Numbered from the stretch's first letter, positions 8,681 through 17,451 are shown. The stretch: DNA of 64,000 bases from Desertibaculum subflavum (GCA_003576705.1 QOZS01000003.1:62001-126000), one strand, 5' to 3'. Translations and numbers: made by a program. Notes: generated from the letters alone by a model not told the origin.

Positions 8681-9345
8681 GCCTCGGGCCGATGGCTCGC
8701 CACGTAATCGGCGGAGGCATCACCCACCACCGCCACGTGATGGCGCATCAGCCGGGCCGCCGCATCACCGTCACCGCGCAGGATCGCCTGCACGACGGCG
8801 TCGTGCTCGGCGACCGACTTGCCGAGCCGGCCCACGACGCGGAACTGCGCGCGGCGGAAGGGGCCGAGCCGCGAGCGCACCATAAAGGCGTTGTCGGCCA
8901 GGAAACCGTTATGGCTGCCGCGATAGATCGCGCCGTGAAACGCCTCGTTGGCGAGGTGATATTCCTCCGCCGCGCCGGAGCGCATGAAGCGGGCGCAGTT
9001 CTCGTGCAGCGCCTCCAGTTCGCGCCGCTCGCGCGGTGACATGCGCTCGGCCGAGAGGCGCGAGCATACCCCTTCGAGCTCGGCCATCACCTCGAACATT
9101 TCGTGCAGGCGGCCTTCGGTGACCGGCGCCACGACGACACCCTTGTGCGGCCGGGTCTCGGCAAGGCCGGCGGCGGCGAGCTGGCGCAGCGCCTCGCGCA
9201 CCGGCGTGCGCGACACGCCGAAGCGCTCGGCGAGCTCGCGCTCGTCCAGCCGGAACCCGGGCGCAAGGCGCCCCGACACGATGTCGTCGGCCAGGGCGAT
9301 ACGCAATTCTTCGGCCCGGGTGCGCTTGGGGGCAGCGGTGCTCAT
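8653..9345 (-). CDS. GntR-family transcriptional regulator with FCD ligand domain
   Basis: 230 residues. An N-terminal winged helix carries the GntR signature (LDERELAERFGVSRTPVREAL, here split around residues 35-55), followed by an all-helical FCD domain with metal-ligand type residues (a Glu/His pattern in the ELEGVCSRL, EYHLANEAFHGAI and LMRHH segments). It overlaps the 3' end of the convergent allophanate hydrolase gene by 28 bp. ATG 9345 was taken; a GTG two codons upstream is also possible. It is the likely local repressor for the amide-degradation genes, responding to a small carboxylate or a pathway intermediate. Confidence 0.9.
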   Translation of the reverse strand: MSTAAPKRTRAEELRIALADDIVSGRLAPGFRLDERELAERFGVSRTPVREALRQLAAAGLAETRPHKGVVVAPVTEGRLHEMFEVMAELEGVCSRLSAERMSPRERRELEALHENCARFMRSGAAEEYHLANEAFHGAIYRGSHNGFLADNAFMVRSRLGPFRRAQFRVVGRLGKSVAEHDAVVQAILRGDGDAAARLMRHHVAVVGDASADYVASHRPEAQAAAIALR

Positions 9346-9429
9346 CGTCACATTTCTAGCACAAGAGATTCGACAACCGGGCGGCCCGAGTTTAACGAAA
9401 TGGCAGAGGCAAACGGCTTCGATCAGCTC

Positions 9430-10740
9430 ATGCGGACCCTGGTCCTACTGATTGCTTGCTTAACCATACTCGCCGCACCGGCACAGGCGGAGCGGCGTGT
9501 GGCGCTGGTCATCGGCAACAGCGCCTACAAGGCAAGCCCGCTCAAGAACCCGGCGAACGATGCCCGTGCCATGGCCGCCAAGTTGAAGACGCTCGGCTTC
9601 CAGGTGATTGCGCGCGAGGACGCGACCAAGCTGGAAATGGAGCGCGCCGTCGCCGATTTCGGCGATGCGCTACGCCAGCCGGATACGGTCGGCCTCGTCT
9701 TCTTTGCCGGACACGGCATGCAGGTGCAGGGCAAGAATTATCTCTTGCCGATCGACGCGCAGATCGCGACCGAGACCCGCGTGCGGCTGGAGGCGCTCGA
9801 CCTTGACGCCATCCTGGACGAGATGGCCGCGGCGGCGACGCGGGTGAACCTCGTCATCCTGGATGCCTGCCGCAACAATCCGTTCGAGCGCAAGTTCCGC
9901 TCCGCCGGCGGCGGGCTCGCGCAGGTCAATGCGCCGCAAGGCACTTTGATCGCCTATGCCACGGCGCCCGGCAAGATTGCGGCGGATGGCACCGGCGATC
10001 ATGGCCTCTACACGGCGAAACTGCTGGAGGCGATCGGCGCGCCGGGCCTGGCCATCGAGGAAGTGTTCAAGCGCGTGCGCGTCGAGGTGGCGCGGGAATC
10101 CGCCAATGCTCAGACGCCCTGGGAATCCTCGTCGCTGACCGGGAACTTCTATTTCACCGCGCCGGCGAACACCGCGGCCAAGCCACCGTCGCCGCCGCCA
10201 TCAGCCGCCATTGCACCCGCCGTGGTCGCCGACAAGGAAGTGGTGTTCTGGCAATCCGTCGAGGACAGCACCGATCCCAAGATGTTCGAGGCCTATCTGG
10301 CGCAGTTCCCGGATGGCACCTTCGCCGGCCTCGCCGAAGCGAAGATCCGCAGCCTGACCCGACCGGCGCCCCCGCAGCAGGTGGCGGCGGCACGGCTGCC
10401 CGATCCGTTCGACGGATTGTGGTCGGGCACGCTCGCCTGCGGCCCCAACTCCAAGGCCGGATGGGGCCCGGTCAATCTGAACAACCGGCCGCTCACGGTG
10501 AGCGGCGGCAAGATCACCGGCTATCGCGAATTCAGTCGGCCGGATGGCAAGCGCTCCTACGCGAAACTGACCGGGATGGTTTCGGACGATGGCCGGGTGG
10601 ATATCGGTGGCGTGGTCGGCATGCCGGGACAGGACCTCAGCCTGCCGATCCGGATGACCGGCCATATCGACGGCAACCGCATGAAGGTGAGCGGCATCTA
10701 CGCCCACCGCGAATGCAGCCTGGACTACACGCGCGAGTGA
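9430..10740 (+). CDS. Secreted caspase-like (peptidase C14, p20) protein
   Basis: 436 residues. A signal peptide (MRTLVLLIACLTILAAPAQA) is followed by a caspase p20-like domain, residues 22 to about 240, with the catalytic His95 in FFAGHGMQ and Cys147 in LDACRNNPF, so the dyad is intact. A low-complexity Pro/Ala linker leads to a repeat-like segment (FWQSVEDSTDPKMFEAYLAQ) and a C-terminal domain of about 110 residues (DGLWSGTLACGP onward) that I do not recognise. An in-frame ATG at 9400 would add ten residues and weaken the signal; neither start has a clear ribosome site. The cellular role of bacterial caspase homologues of this export type is mostly unknown. Confidence 0.88.
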   Translation: MRTLVLLIACLTILAAPAQAERRVALVIGNSAYKASPLKNPANDARAMAAKLKTLGFQVIAREDATKLEMERAVADFGDALRQPDTVGLVFFAGHGMQVQGKNYLLPIDAQIATETRVRLEALDLDAILDEMAAAATRVNLVILDACRNNPFERKFRSAGGGLAQVNAPQGTLIAYATAPGKIAADGTGDHGLYTAKLLEAIGAPGLAIEEVFKRVRVEVARESANAQTPWESSSLTGNFYFTAPANTAAKPPSPPPSAAIAPAVVADKEVVFWQSVEDSTDPKMFEAYLAQFPDGTFAGLAEAKIRSLTRPAPPQQVAAARLPDPFDGLWSGTLACGPNSKAGWGPVNLNNRPLTVSGGKITGYREFSRPDGKRSYAKLTGMVSDDGRVDIGGVVGMPGQDLSLPIRMTGHIDGNRMKVSGIYAHRECSLDYTRE

Positions 10741-10808
10741 GCGACAGGGCAGGTCGTCGGCAAACGCATTAGCGGCGTCGCGGCCGGCGTGGTTTTATCA
10801 CGCCGCTC

Positions 10809-12017
10809 ATGTCCATTCCTTCCGATTCGAGCACGGCAGCCGTGCCGCCGCGCCCGCCCTCCGTCGCCCTGCTGGTCGCCATGGTGGCGACGGTATCGTT
10901 CAGCATGAACGCCTTCGTGCCGTCGATTCCGGGCCTGGTCCGGCATTTCGACACCACGGCGGCGATGGCACAGCTGGCGCTCACCCTGTTTCTGCTCGGC
11001 GTCGGCATCGGCCAGCCGGTGATCGGGCCGCTCTCCGACAAGTTCGGCCGGCGGCCGGTGCTGCTGATCGGGCTCTCGGTGGCGACCGCCGGCAGCGTGC
11101 TCTGCCTGCTTGCACCGAGCATCGAGGTCCTGGTGCTCGGCCGCCTGGTCCAGGCGGTGGGCGCCTGCACCGGCATGGTGGTCGGCCGCGCCATGGTGGG
11201 CGACGTGTTCGGGCGCGAGAAAGCGGCGAGCGTGCTCGGCTATCTCACCGCGGGCCTGGCCGTGGTCACGACCATCGGGCCGGCGATCGGCGGCGTGCTG
11301 GACGTGCATTTCGGCTGGCGCGCCGTGTTCGTGCTGATGCTGGTGTTCTTCGTCGGCCTGCTCGGCTGGACCGCGGCAGCGGCGCCCGAGACCAATTTCC
11401 GCCGCATCGCCAGCATCTCGCCGCGCGCCATCCTCGGCAATTACCACGAGCTGCTCGGCAATCGGCGCTTCATCGCCTATACGCTGGTCGTCACCTTCAC
11501 GTCCGGCGCCTTCTTCGCCTTCGTCGGCGGCGTGCCGCATCTGATGGTCGACGTGATGGGGCGATCGGCCGACGAATACGGCTTCTGGTTCATTCTCATC
11601 TCCATCACCTTCATGAGCGGCAATGTGCTGACCGGGCGGCTGACCCAGCGGCTCGGCCTTGACCGCATGCTGCGCATCGGCGTGGCGGTCAACTTTCCGG
11701 CCGGGCTCGTCATGCTGGCATTTGCGCTGTTCGGCGTGCTGCACCCGCTCGCACTGTTCCTGCCGATGGCGCTGATCGCGCTCGGCAACGGGCTGTGCCA
11801 GCCGAACGCCACCGCCGGCGCGGTGGCGACCAATCCGCGCCTCGCCGGCTCCGCCGCCGGCCTGCTCGGCATGGTGCAGATGCTGTCGGCTGCGGTGACG
11901 ACCTTTCTGATCGGCACGCTCGAGGCGAACACCTCGCTGCCACTCGCCATCCTGATGGCGGCGACCCTGGCGCTCGGCTTTCTCGCCGCCTGGCTAGGCG
12001 CTGCGCCGCGACGGTGA
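10809..12017 (+). CDS. MFS transporter, Bcr/CflA drug-resistance type
   Basis: 402 residues with twelve hydrophobic spans. Loop 2-3 carries the MFS motif A as GPLSDKFGRRPVLLIG, and span 5 has the drug:proton antiporter motif C style GPAIGGVLD. Overall organisation matches Bcr/CflA multidrug efflux proteins of the inner membrane. It stands alone; the 3' end overlaps the convergent DUF2889 gene by 24 bp. Substrate unknown. Confidence 0.88.
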   Translation: MSIPSDSSTAAVPPRPPSVALLVAMVATVSFSMNAFVPSIPGLVRHFDTTAAMAQLALTLFLLGVGIGQPVIGPLSDKFGRRPVLLIGLSVATAGSVLCLLAPSIEVLVLGRLVQAVGACTGMVVGRAMVGDVFGREKAASVLGYLTAGLAVVTTIGPAIGGVLDVHFGWRAVFVLMLVFFVGLLGWTAAAAPETNFRRIASISPRAILGNYHELLGNRRFIAYTLVVTFTSGAFFAFVGGVPHLMVDVMGRSADEYGFWFILISITFMSGNVLTGRLTQRLGLDRMLRIGVAVNFPAGLVMLAFALFGVLHPLALFLPMALIALGNGLCQPNATAGAVATNPRLAGSAAGLLGMVQMLSAAVTTFLIGTLEANTSLPLAILMAATLALGFLAAWLGAAPRR

Positions 12018-12563
12018 GCCGGTGAAGAATTGCGGGAAGCGCTTCTCGACTTGCGGGCCGTCGCTGCGCCAGGAATGGCAGCCGCCGATGAAATGCGGCG
12101 CCGTCGGCTCGCGCCGCGTCTTCTCGCCGTCCTCCGACACGATGTCGGAGGCCATGGTCTGGAAGGCGACGGTGGCGACCGGGCCGACCAGCTCCACCAG
12201 GTGGGTACAGCCCTTGACGCCGCCGATGCGCTCCTTCACCTGGCGCTTGAAGCCCGGGCCGATGCGGAGCCCGATCAGCGAGCGCATGTCGGGCAGCACC
12301 TGCGGGCAGGTGGTGTAGGGCCGCGCATCCATCGCGGCATCGACATCGCGGATGACGAATTCCTTGTCGAGCGTCAGGCGCAGCCACATGTCGTGGATCG
12401 CATCGCCTGCCGGCGTCACGTCCTCCATGTCGGTGCAGTCATAGGTCTTGGTGTCGACGATATGGCCTTCGATGTCGAACAGGCCGTCCTCGCGCAGATA
12501 GCCGAAGCATTCGACACGGCGCGTGTGCAGATGGCGTCGCTTCGCGGGCGGCGACAGCGGCAT
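11994..12563 (-). CDS. DUF2889 domain protein
   Basis: 189 residues, no signal peptide or membrane span. It matches the DUF2889 family by its pattern HTRRVECFGYLREDGLFDIE near the start, then DMWLRLTLDKEFVIRDVDA, GLRIGPGFKRQVKERIGG, TACPQVLPD-like CPQVLPDM and the C-terminal CHSWRSDGP. Members are often found near aromatic or acyl-CoA degradation genes and the function is unknown. The next gene upstream, divergent, is an enoyl-CoA hydratase, which agrees with that association. Confidence 0.85.
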   Translation of the reverse strand: MPLSPPAKRRHLHTRRVECFGYLREDGLFDIEGHIVDTKTYDCTDMEDVTPAGDAIHDMWLRLTLDKEFVIRDVDAAMDARPYTTCPQVLPDMRSLIGLRIGPGFKRQVKERIGGVKGCTHLVELVGPVATVAFQTMASDIVSEDGEKTRREPTAPHFIGGCHSWRSDGPQVEKRFPQFFTGSPSRRSA

Positions 12564-12691
12564 GGGCAGGTCACCTTTGACGGGAACTCGGTTCCTGGCA
12601 GTGTACGGGCGATTGGTTAGCGGTCAATCAATAGCGCCGCATCGGTGCCATGCGCTAACCTGCCGGCCGGAAACGAAAAAACGGAGGGAAC

Positions 12692-13474
12692 ATGGAGCAG
12701 CCATCGGTGATCGCCCGGCGCGACGGGCGTGTCGGCCTGATCCAGCTGAACGAGCCGAAATCGATGAACGCGCTGTCGGGCGGCATCAAGGCGGGCCTCG
12801 ACCAGCACATCCCGGCCATGCTGAGGGATGCGGAAGTGCGCTGCCTCGTCATCACCGGCGAGGGCAAGGCGTTCTGCGCCGGCGGCGACATCCGCAGCAT
12901 GGGCCAGGGCCAACGCGCGCCGCTCGCGGTGCGCGAGCGGGTGGCCCGCGGGCACGATTGGACGCGGATGCTGCTCGAGCACGAGAAGCCGGTGGTCGCC
13001 ATGGTGAACGGCGCGGTGGCGGGCGCCGGGCTCTCATTGATGCTGATGGCCGATATCGTCATCGCCTCCGACGCGGCGACATTCCGCGCCGGCTTCCCCG
13101 CGCTCGGCGCCGTGCCCGATCTCGGGCTTGCCTATACCCTGCCGCGCGCGGTCGGCTTCCTGCGCGCCAAGGAGATGCTGCTGACCAACCGCCAGGTGCT
13201 GCCGCCGGAGGCGGCGGCGATGGGGCTGGTGAACCGCGTGGTGCCGGCGCAGGAGCTGCAGGCCGAAGCGATGAAGCTCGCCGCCCAGCTCGCCGACGGC
13301 CCGTGGTCGCTCGGCCTGACCAAGACGCTGATGAAGCGCGCCTACGACGACACGCTGGAAAGCTTCCTCGAAGGCGAGGCGATGGCCCAGGCCATGGCCT
13401 TCGCCAGCGAGGACTTCGCCGAAGGCGTCGAGGCCTTCATGGGCAAGCGCAAGGCGGCGTTCAAAGGCCGCTGA
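12692..13474 (+). CDS. Enoyl-CoA hydratase/isomerase family protein
   Basis: 260 residues, crotonase fold. The oxyanion-hole segments are AFCAGGDIRSMG and MVNGAVAGAGLSLMLMAD. The active-site loop reads GAVPDLGLAYTLPRAVG; an Asp in place of the second hydratase Glu is typical of PaaG-like isomerases, so isomerase activity is as likely as hydration. A good ribosome site (GGAGGG) precedes ATG 12692. It is convergent, with only 3 bp spacing, to an SDR gene. Cytoplasmic; acyl-CoA metabolism. Confidence 0.9.
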   Translation: MEQPSVIARRDGRVGLIQLNEPKSMNALSGGIKAGLDQHIPAMLRDAEVRCLVITGEGKAFCAGGDIRSMGQGQRAPLAVRERVARGHDWTRMLLEHEKPVVAMVNGAVAGAGLSLMLMADIVIASDAATFRAGFPALGAVPDLGLAYTLPRAVGFLRAKEMLLTNRQVLPPEAAAMGLVNRVVPAQELQAEAMKLAAQLADGPWSLGLTKTLMKRAYDDTLESFLEGEAMAQAMAFASEDFAEGVEAFMGKRKAAFKGR

Positions 13475-13477
13475 GCT

Positions 13478-14218
13478 TCAGCAGCGCAGCATCAACCCGC
13501 CGTCCACGCGGAGGCCGTGGCCGGTGACGAAGCCGCCGTCGTCGGAGGCGAGGAACAGCGCGCCGCGGGCGATGTCGATCGGCTGGCCGAGGCGCCGCAG
13601 CGGCGATTTCTTTGCCCACACGCCGGCGATGGTGGGATCGGCGAAATTCTTCGCCGTCATGCCGGTCTGGATCGCGCCGGGCTCGATGTAGTTCGCGGTG
13701 ATGCCGAACTTGCCGAGCTCCAGCGCCAAGGTGCGGGTCAGCCCGGCGACCCCGGCCTTGGAGGCGCAATAGGCGGCGAGGCCGAAATCGGTCGCCTCCG
13801 CCATTACCGACGCGGTGTTGATGATGCGCGGCGCCGGCGAGCTCTTCAGATGCGGGATCGCCTCGCGCGCCAGCAGGAACTGCGCCCGCACATTGACGCC
13901 GTTGACGCGGTCCCACTCCTCCTCCGTCATCTCCTCGACGAAGGCGCGGCCGGAGACGCCGGCATTGTTGAACAGAATGTCGAGGCCGCCGAACGCCTTC
14001 ACCGCCGCGGCGACGATCGCCTGCGGCGCGCCTTTCGCGGTGATGTCGGCGGGATGGGTGACGATCGACTCGCGATTGCCCTTGGTGCCGTCGAGATCGG
14101 TGCCCGGCCGGTCCACCGCCAGCACGCGGGCGCCCTGCTCGGCGAAGAGCTGCGCGCTCGCCCGGCCGATGCCGGAGGCCGCGCCGGTGACGATCGCCCG
14201 TCTGTCCTTGAGTCTCAT
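13478..14218 (-). CDS. SDR family NAD(P)-dependent oxidoreductase
   Basis: 246 residues, classical short-chain dehydrogenase. Cofactor motif TGAASGIGRA at residues 11-20, NNAGVSG near 87, and the catalytic YCASK (Tyr-x3-Lys) near residue 155. The C-terminus ends GLRVDGGLML as usual. A strong ribosome site (GGGAGGAAAC) precedes ATG 14218. The Ser of the triad lies in IINTASVMAE. Substrate cannot be told from sequence; the enoyl-CoA hydratase neighbour suggests a 3-hydroxyacyl or related alcohol. Confidence 0.9.
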   Translation of the reverse strand: MRLKDRRAIVTGAASGIGRASAQLFAEQGARVLAVDRPGTDLDGTKGNRESIVTHPADITAKGAPQAIVAAAVKAFGGLDILFNNAGVSGRAFVEEMTEEEWDRVNGVNVRAQFLLAREAIPHLKSSPAPRIINTASVMAEATDFGLAAYCASKAGVAGLTRTLALELGKFGITANYIEPGAIQTGMTAKNFADPTIAGVWAKKSPLRRLGQPIDIARGALFLASDDGGFVTGHGLRVDGGLMLRC

Positions 14219-14259
14219 TGTTTCCTCCCGACTTTGTCGTCGGGAGGAGGATAGCGCCT

Positions 14260-15102
14260 TCAGGTGCGCCTGTTGTGCTCTTCCTGCTTGGCGGTCAAGA
14301 GCTCGTAGGCCGACAGCGCCAGCACCGAGAGGACCGAGAGCTTGGGCAGGCCGAAGGCACCGGCCACCGCGCTGCCGGCGCGCGGCGTGGTGCCGGCGAA
14401 ATAGCTCGACATCGCGGCGTCCTTGCCGAGGCCGGCGAAGGCATCGGTCTTGCGCTCGATCTTGTCGCCGAGCAGGCGCTGCAGCTCGCGCACCGTGCGC
14501 GGATTGCCTTCGGCGTCGTAGAAGATCGACGGATTGGCCGCCGCCGCCTTGGGCAGCAGCTCGGCCGCGGCGCGGCTGCCGTTCTGCTCGATCGCCTGCA
14601 GCAGCTGTACCGCGCCCTGGGGACCCAGGAAATGCGCGAGATAGAGATCCGACGCGGCGGCCTGGCGGCCGAGCGCGCCCTCGAGCGTTGCCTTGTTGCC
14701 GCGGGCGTATTCGGCGCCGAGCGCGGCGTTGAGCCGGGCGTCGTCGCGCAGCTCCAGGATGCGGGCCTTGAGCGCCGGGTCGGCGACGCGGGCCTCGCCG
14801 TTCGGGCCGGTCTCGATCTGCTTCGCCAGCTCGCCCGCGCCGTGCTTGGCGCCGTGGTCGCGCACCATGGCGAGCCAGGTCGATTCGATGAACTGGTAGA
14901 GGCCGGCCGCCGAGGAGGTGCTGGCGCGCGCATCGGTGCGAAAGCCGCTCTCCTGCGCCGCCTGCGCCATCAGGTAGCCGAAATCGATGCCGGTCGCTGC
15001 GCTGGCCCGGCGGATGCCGCTCACCACCTTGGAATCGATGGCATAGCCGCCGGCCGAGATCTTGGTCGGATCGGGACGTGCGGCCGCCGTGGGCAGACTC
15101 AT
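14260..15102 (-). CDS. Lytic transglycosylase-like SLT domain protein
   Basis: 280 residues. The central region has the lysozyme-like core with the catalytic Glu in AQAAQESGFRTDA, the GLYQFIESTW motif and LAHFLGPQGA, typical of SLT-type peptidoglycan transglycosylases seen in alphaproteobacteria. A hydrophobic stretch near the C-terminus (LPKLSVLSVLALSAYELL) could act as a membrane anchor. No N-terminal signal peptide is visible from ATG 15102, the start preferred here because of a GAGGAT ribosome site. An upstream in-frame start at 15144 adds only a basic tail. Confidence 0.82.
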   Translation of the reverse strand: MSLPTAAARPDPTKISAGGYAIDSKVVSGIRRASAATGIDFGYLMAQAAQESGFRTDARASTSSAAGLYQFIESTWLAMVRDHGAKHGAGELAKQIETGPNGEARVADPALKARILELRDDARLNAALGAEYARGNKATLEGALGRQAAASDLYLAHFLGPQGAVQLLQAIEQNGSRAAAELLPKAAAANPSIFYDAEGNPRTVRELQRLLGDKIERKTDAFAGLGKDAAMSSYFAGTTPRAGSAVAGAFGLPKLSVLSVLALSAYELLTAKQEEHNRRT

Positions 15103-15194
15103 GGAGCGGGATCCTCGACCTCTATGCGAGGCGCGAGAATGCATTCACGTTGGTTAACAAAGCATAAAGGCCCGGGGGCCGCCGGCTCGCCCGG

Positions 15195-15995
15195 TCAAGG
15201 CCTGGGCTGGCCCTCGACATTGAACTCGGCAGCGCCGTAGCCCGCCTCGATCGGGATGCGCAGCACTCGGCCCTTCTCGGTCTTGGTCACCACCGGCATC
15301 ACGGTGACGACCTTGTCGCCGCGCGCCGCGGCCAGCGCCGCCGCCGTGGTGGCGCTGCGGCCGAGCTTGACCAGGTTCATGCGGGTGGCGAAGACCAGGG
15401 TGACCCGGCCCGCATCCGCTTCCGAGACTGCCTTGGCCGGCGAGATCCAGACCGAGTCCACCGATTCGCGGCCATCATGGCCGGCGAGCTGGTCGGGCGG
15501 CGTGGCGGCCACGAAGAAATGCGTGTCGAAGCGCTTGGGCAGGCCGACCGGCGTGATCCAATGCGCGAAGGGCACCATCGTATCGACGGCGAGGGAGAGC
15601 CCCTCGGCGGCAGCCATCTCCGTCATGGTCGCGGTGTTGGCGTTGAGCTTCGCGCGCCAGCGGCTTTCCACGGCCTCGGCCTCGGCGCCGGCGAGCAGCG
15701 CCGACGAGCCCTTCGGTCGCGCCAGCAGGATGCCGCATTCCTCGAACGACTCACGGATCGCGGCGATGCGGAGCGAGAGTGTCAGGTCGTCGAGGCCCTC
15801 GCCGCCGGTGGTCATCGCGCGCAGCGCCGGATCGGCATCGGATTTCTCGAGCTTGCCGCCGGGGAAGACCAGCGCGCCGGAGGCGAAGTCGATCTGGTGG
15901 TGGCGCTTCACCATGAAGACTTCCAGCCCGTCGGCCGCGTCGCGCAGCAGCAGAACGGTCGCGGACGGCAACGGGGCCGCCTCGGGCGCGGTCAT
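15195..15995 (-). CDS. NUDIX hydrolase, NUDT19-like (possible CoA diphosphatase)
   Basis: 266 residues. The Nudix box is split by an insertion: FPGGKLEKSDADPALR, then about 20 residues, then AAIRESFEECGILLA, the arrangement seen in NUDT19/RP2-like proteins that hydrolyse CoA and acyl-CoA. The catalytic REx2EE residues are all present. Soluble. It lies between the transglycosylase and a DUF1330 gene on the same strand. Substrate assignment is from family only. Confidence 0.85.
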   Translation of the reverse strand: MTAPEAAPLPSATVLLLRDAADGLEVFMVKRHHQIDFASGALVFPGGKLEKSDADPALRAMTTGGEGLDDLTLSLRIAAIRESFEECGILLARPKGSSALLAGAEAEAVESRWRAKLNANTATMTEMAAAEGLSLAVDTMVPFAHWITPVGLPKRFDTHFFVAATPPDQLAGHDGRESVDSVWISPAKAVSEADAGRVTLVFATRMNLVKLGRSATTAAALAAARGDKVVTVMPVVTKTEKGRVLRIPIEAGYGAAEFNVEGQPRP

Positions 15996-16084
15996 GAACG
16001 TTTCCTCAAATCTTGGTTTCGTTGGCCGCGAGTATCAGACGCAACGCCTTCGCGGGCAAGGCGGCCAACGCCAAGCCGCCGATC

Positions 16085-16381
16085 TCAGGCCGGGGGCGCG
16101 CCGTCCACCAGGATGACGTCGCCGCGACTGGCGCTCTGGCGGATCTTGAGGATGCGCTGGTATTCCGGGCTGTTGTACCAGCGCCAGGCGGCCGCCTTGT
16201 CGGCGAATTCCAGCACCACGATGCGCTTCCAGTCCATATTGCCCTCGACGCGCTCGACCGTGCCGCCGCGCACCAGGAACTTACCGCCATGCGCGGTGAC
16301 GGTCGCCATCACCTGAGAGCGATAGCCCTCGTAGGCCTGCGGATCGGTGACGTCGACATGGGCGATGACATAGGCGGGCAT
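16085..16381 (-). CDS. DUF1330 domain protein
   Basis: 98 residues with a dimeric ferredoxin-like (alpha/beta barrel) fold pattern: MPAYVIAHVDVTDPQAYEGY, then TVTAHGGKFLVRGG, and ending ASRGDVILVDG. These are the usual DUF1330 landmarks. The biochemical role of the family is not established. It is 10 bp downstream of the OlsB-like gene and probably cotranscribed with it. Confidence 0.88.
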   Translation of the reverse strand: MPAYVIAHVDVTDPQAYEGYRSQVMATVTAHGGKFLVRGGTVERVEGNMDWKRIVVLEFADKAAAWRWYNSPEYQRILKIRQSASRGDVILVDGAPPA

Positions 16382-16391
16382 GGGCGCGGCC

Positions 16392-17249
16392 TCAGACCAG
16401 CGCCATCATCGCGTCGCCGCGTTCGAAATGGCTGAAATAGCGGCCGGCGATGCGGCCGACCGGCAGCAGGATGAAGACGTCCGTCGTGCCGAACTGGTGG
16501 TCCACGACCGCGCCGTCGCCGACATAGCAGCCGAGCCGGAGATAACCCTTCACCAGCGGCGGCAGCTGATGCAGGGCGCGGCGCAGCGACACCTCGTCCA
16601 CCTGCATCATGTTCATCTCGACATGGCGGTGCGGCAGCGCGCGCACCCGGATGTCTTCCGGCGCCAGGTGGTGGTGGTGGAGATAGGAGAGCGGCAGGGC
16701 GAGCTTCGCCGGATCGGTGCCCGGCAGCGAGGCGCAGCCGAACATGTGGGTGATCCGCATCTCAGCGAGATAGGTGACGATGGCCCGCCAGAGCAGCTGG
16801 ATGGTACCGGTGGTGCGGTATTCGGCGCGGACACAGGAGCGGCCGAGTTCGAGCAGCCCGCCGATCGGCGCGAAGCGGCCGAGGAAGCGGGACAGGTCGT
16901 ACTCGCTCGCCGAGTAGAAGCCGCCGCGCCGTTCCGCCACCGCTTGCGGCAGCAGGCGGTAGGTGCCGACCACCGTGCGGCCGGGCGGCTGGGTGTGATC
17001 GACCACCAGCAGATGGTCACAATCGGCGTCGAACTCGTCGAAATCGCGCTTCGCCGCGGCCATGGCCGGGGTCGGCTGCGCGCTCATCTCTTCGTAGAAG
17101 ACGTGATAGCGCAGGGCCTGCGCCGCCGCGATATCTTCGGGGTCGCGCGTCAGGCGAACTTCGAGGTTCATGCCCGACGCCATCATCCGCCACCCAAAGC
17201 CGGCCGGAACCGGATCGTGTATGCGAGATTGGGCGATGCTACCAGTCAT
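16392..17249 (-). CDS. olsB: Ornithine N-acyltransferase-like GNAT protein (OlsB family)
   Basis: 285 residues. The sequence (RYHVFYEEMSAQ, FDADCDHLLVVD, VGTYRLLPQ, ELGRSCVRAEYR, LWRAIVTYLA, MFGCASLPGTDP) matches the OlsB/hemolysin-like acyltransferase family, which transfers a 3-hydroxyacyl group from ACP to ornithine in the first step of ornithine-lipid synthesis. OlsA is not adjacent, which is common outside rhizobia. ATG 17249 was chosen; in-frame starts at 17276 and 17345 add non-conserved residues, and the conserved domain itself starts near 17171. Cytoplasmic or membrane-peripheral. Confidence 0.82.
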   Translation of the reverse strand: MTGSIAQSRIHDPVPAGFGWRMMASGMNLEVRLTRDPEDIAAAQALRYHVFYEEMSAQPTPAMAAAKRDFDEFDADCDHLLVVDHTQPPGRTVVGTYRLLPQAVAERRGGFYSASEYDLSRFLGRFAPIGGLLELGRSCVRAEYRTTGTIQLLWRAIVTYLAEMRITHMFGCASLPGTDPAKLALPLSYLHHHHLAPEDIRVRALPHRHVEMNMMQVDEVSLRRALHQLPPLVKGYLRLGCYVGDGAVVDHQFGTTDVFILLPVGRIAGRYFSHFERGDAMMALV

Positions 17250-17340
17250 TGAGGACCCACTCTCGTTCCGGTTCATGTCGGGCAAGTGACAGTCCGATGT
17301 CGACGCCATGACGCCGCGCTTGCCGGACCGTCGGGCAGAC

Positions 17341-17451
17341 TGCAACGCATTGGTAACATTCTAGGTAAGGGGGCAGGGAGGGTCAAATCAAGGCCCAGCT
17401 GTGCGCGGCATTGTAGAGACTCGCTGCCGTCTGCAACCAATAGGCAACATT
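17341..17451. repeat. Pair of imperfect 20-bp direct repeats between olsB and ampG
   Basis: Positions 17341-17360 (TGCAACGCATTGGTAACATT) and 17432-17451 (TGCAACCAATAGGCAACATT) agree at 16 of 20 bases, 91 bp apart, in the roughly 300-bp gap between two divergent genes. The segment is less GC-rich than its flanks. They may be binding sites or promoter parts; no other feature is seen in this gap. Confidence 0.5.

Noticed and set aside
6592..9039. 815-codon plus-strand frame across the allophanate hydrolase gene
   Set aside because: Arg/Ala/Gly-rich translation with no motif; the overlapping frame 6860-8680 has complete amidase active-site residues.
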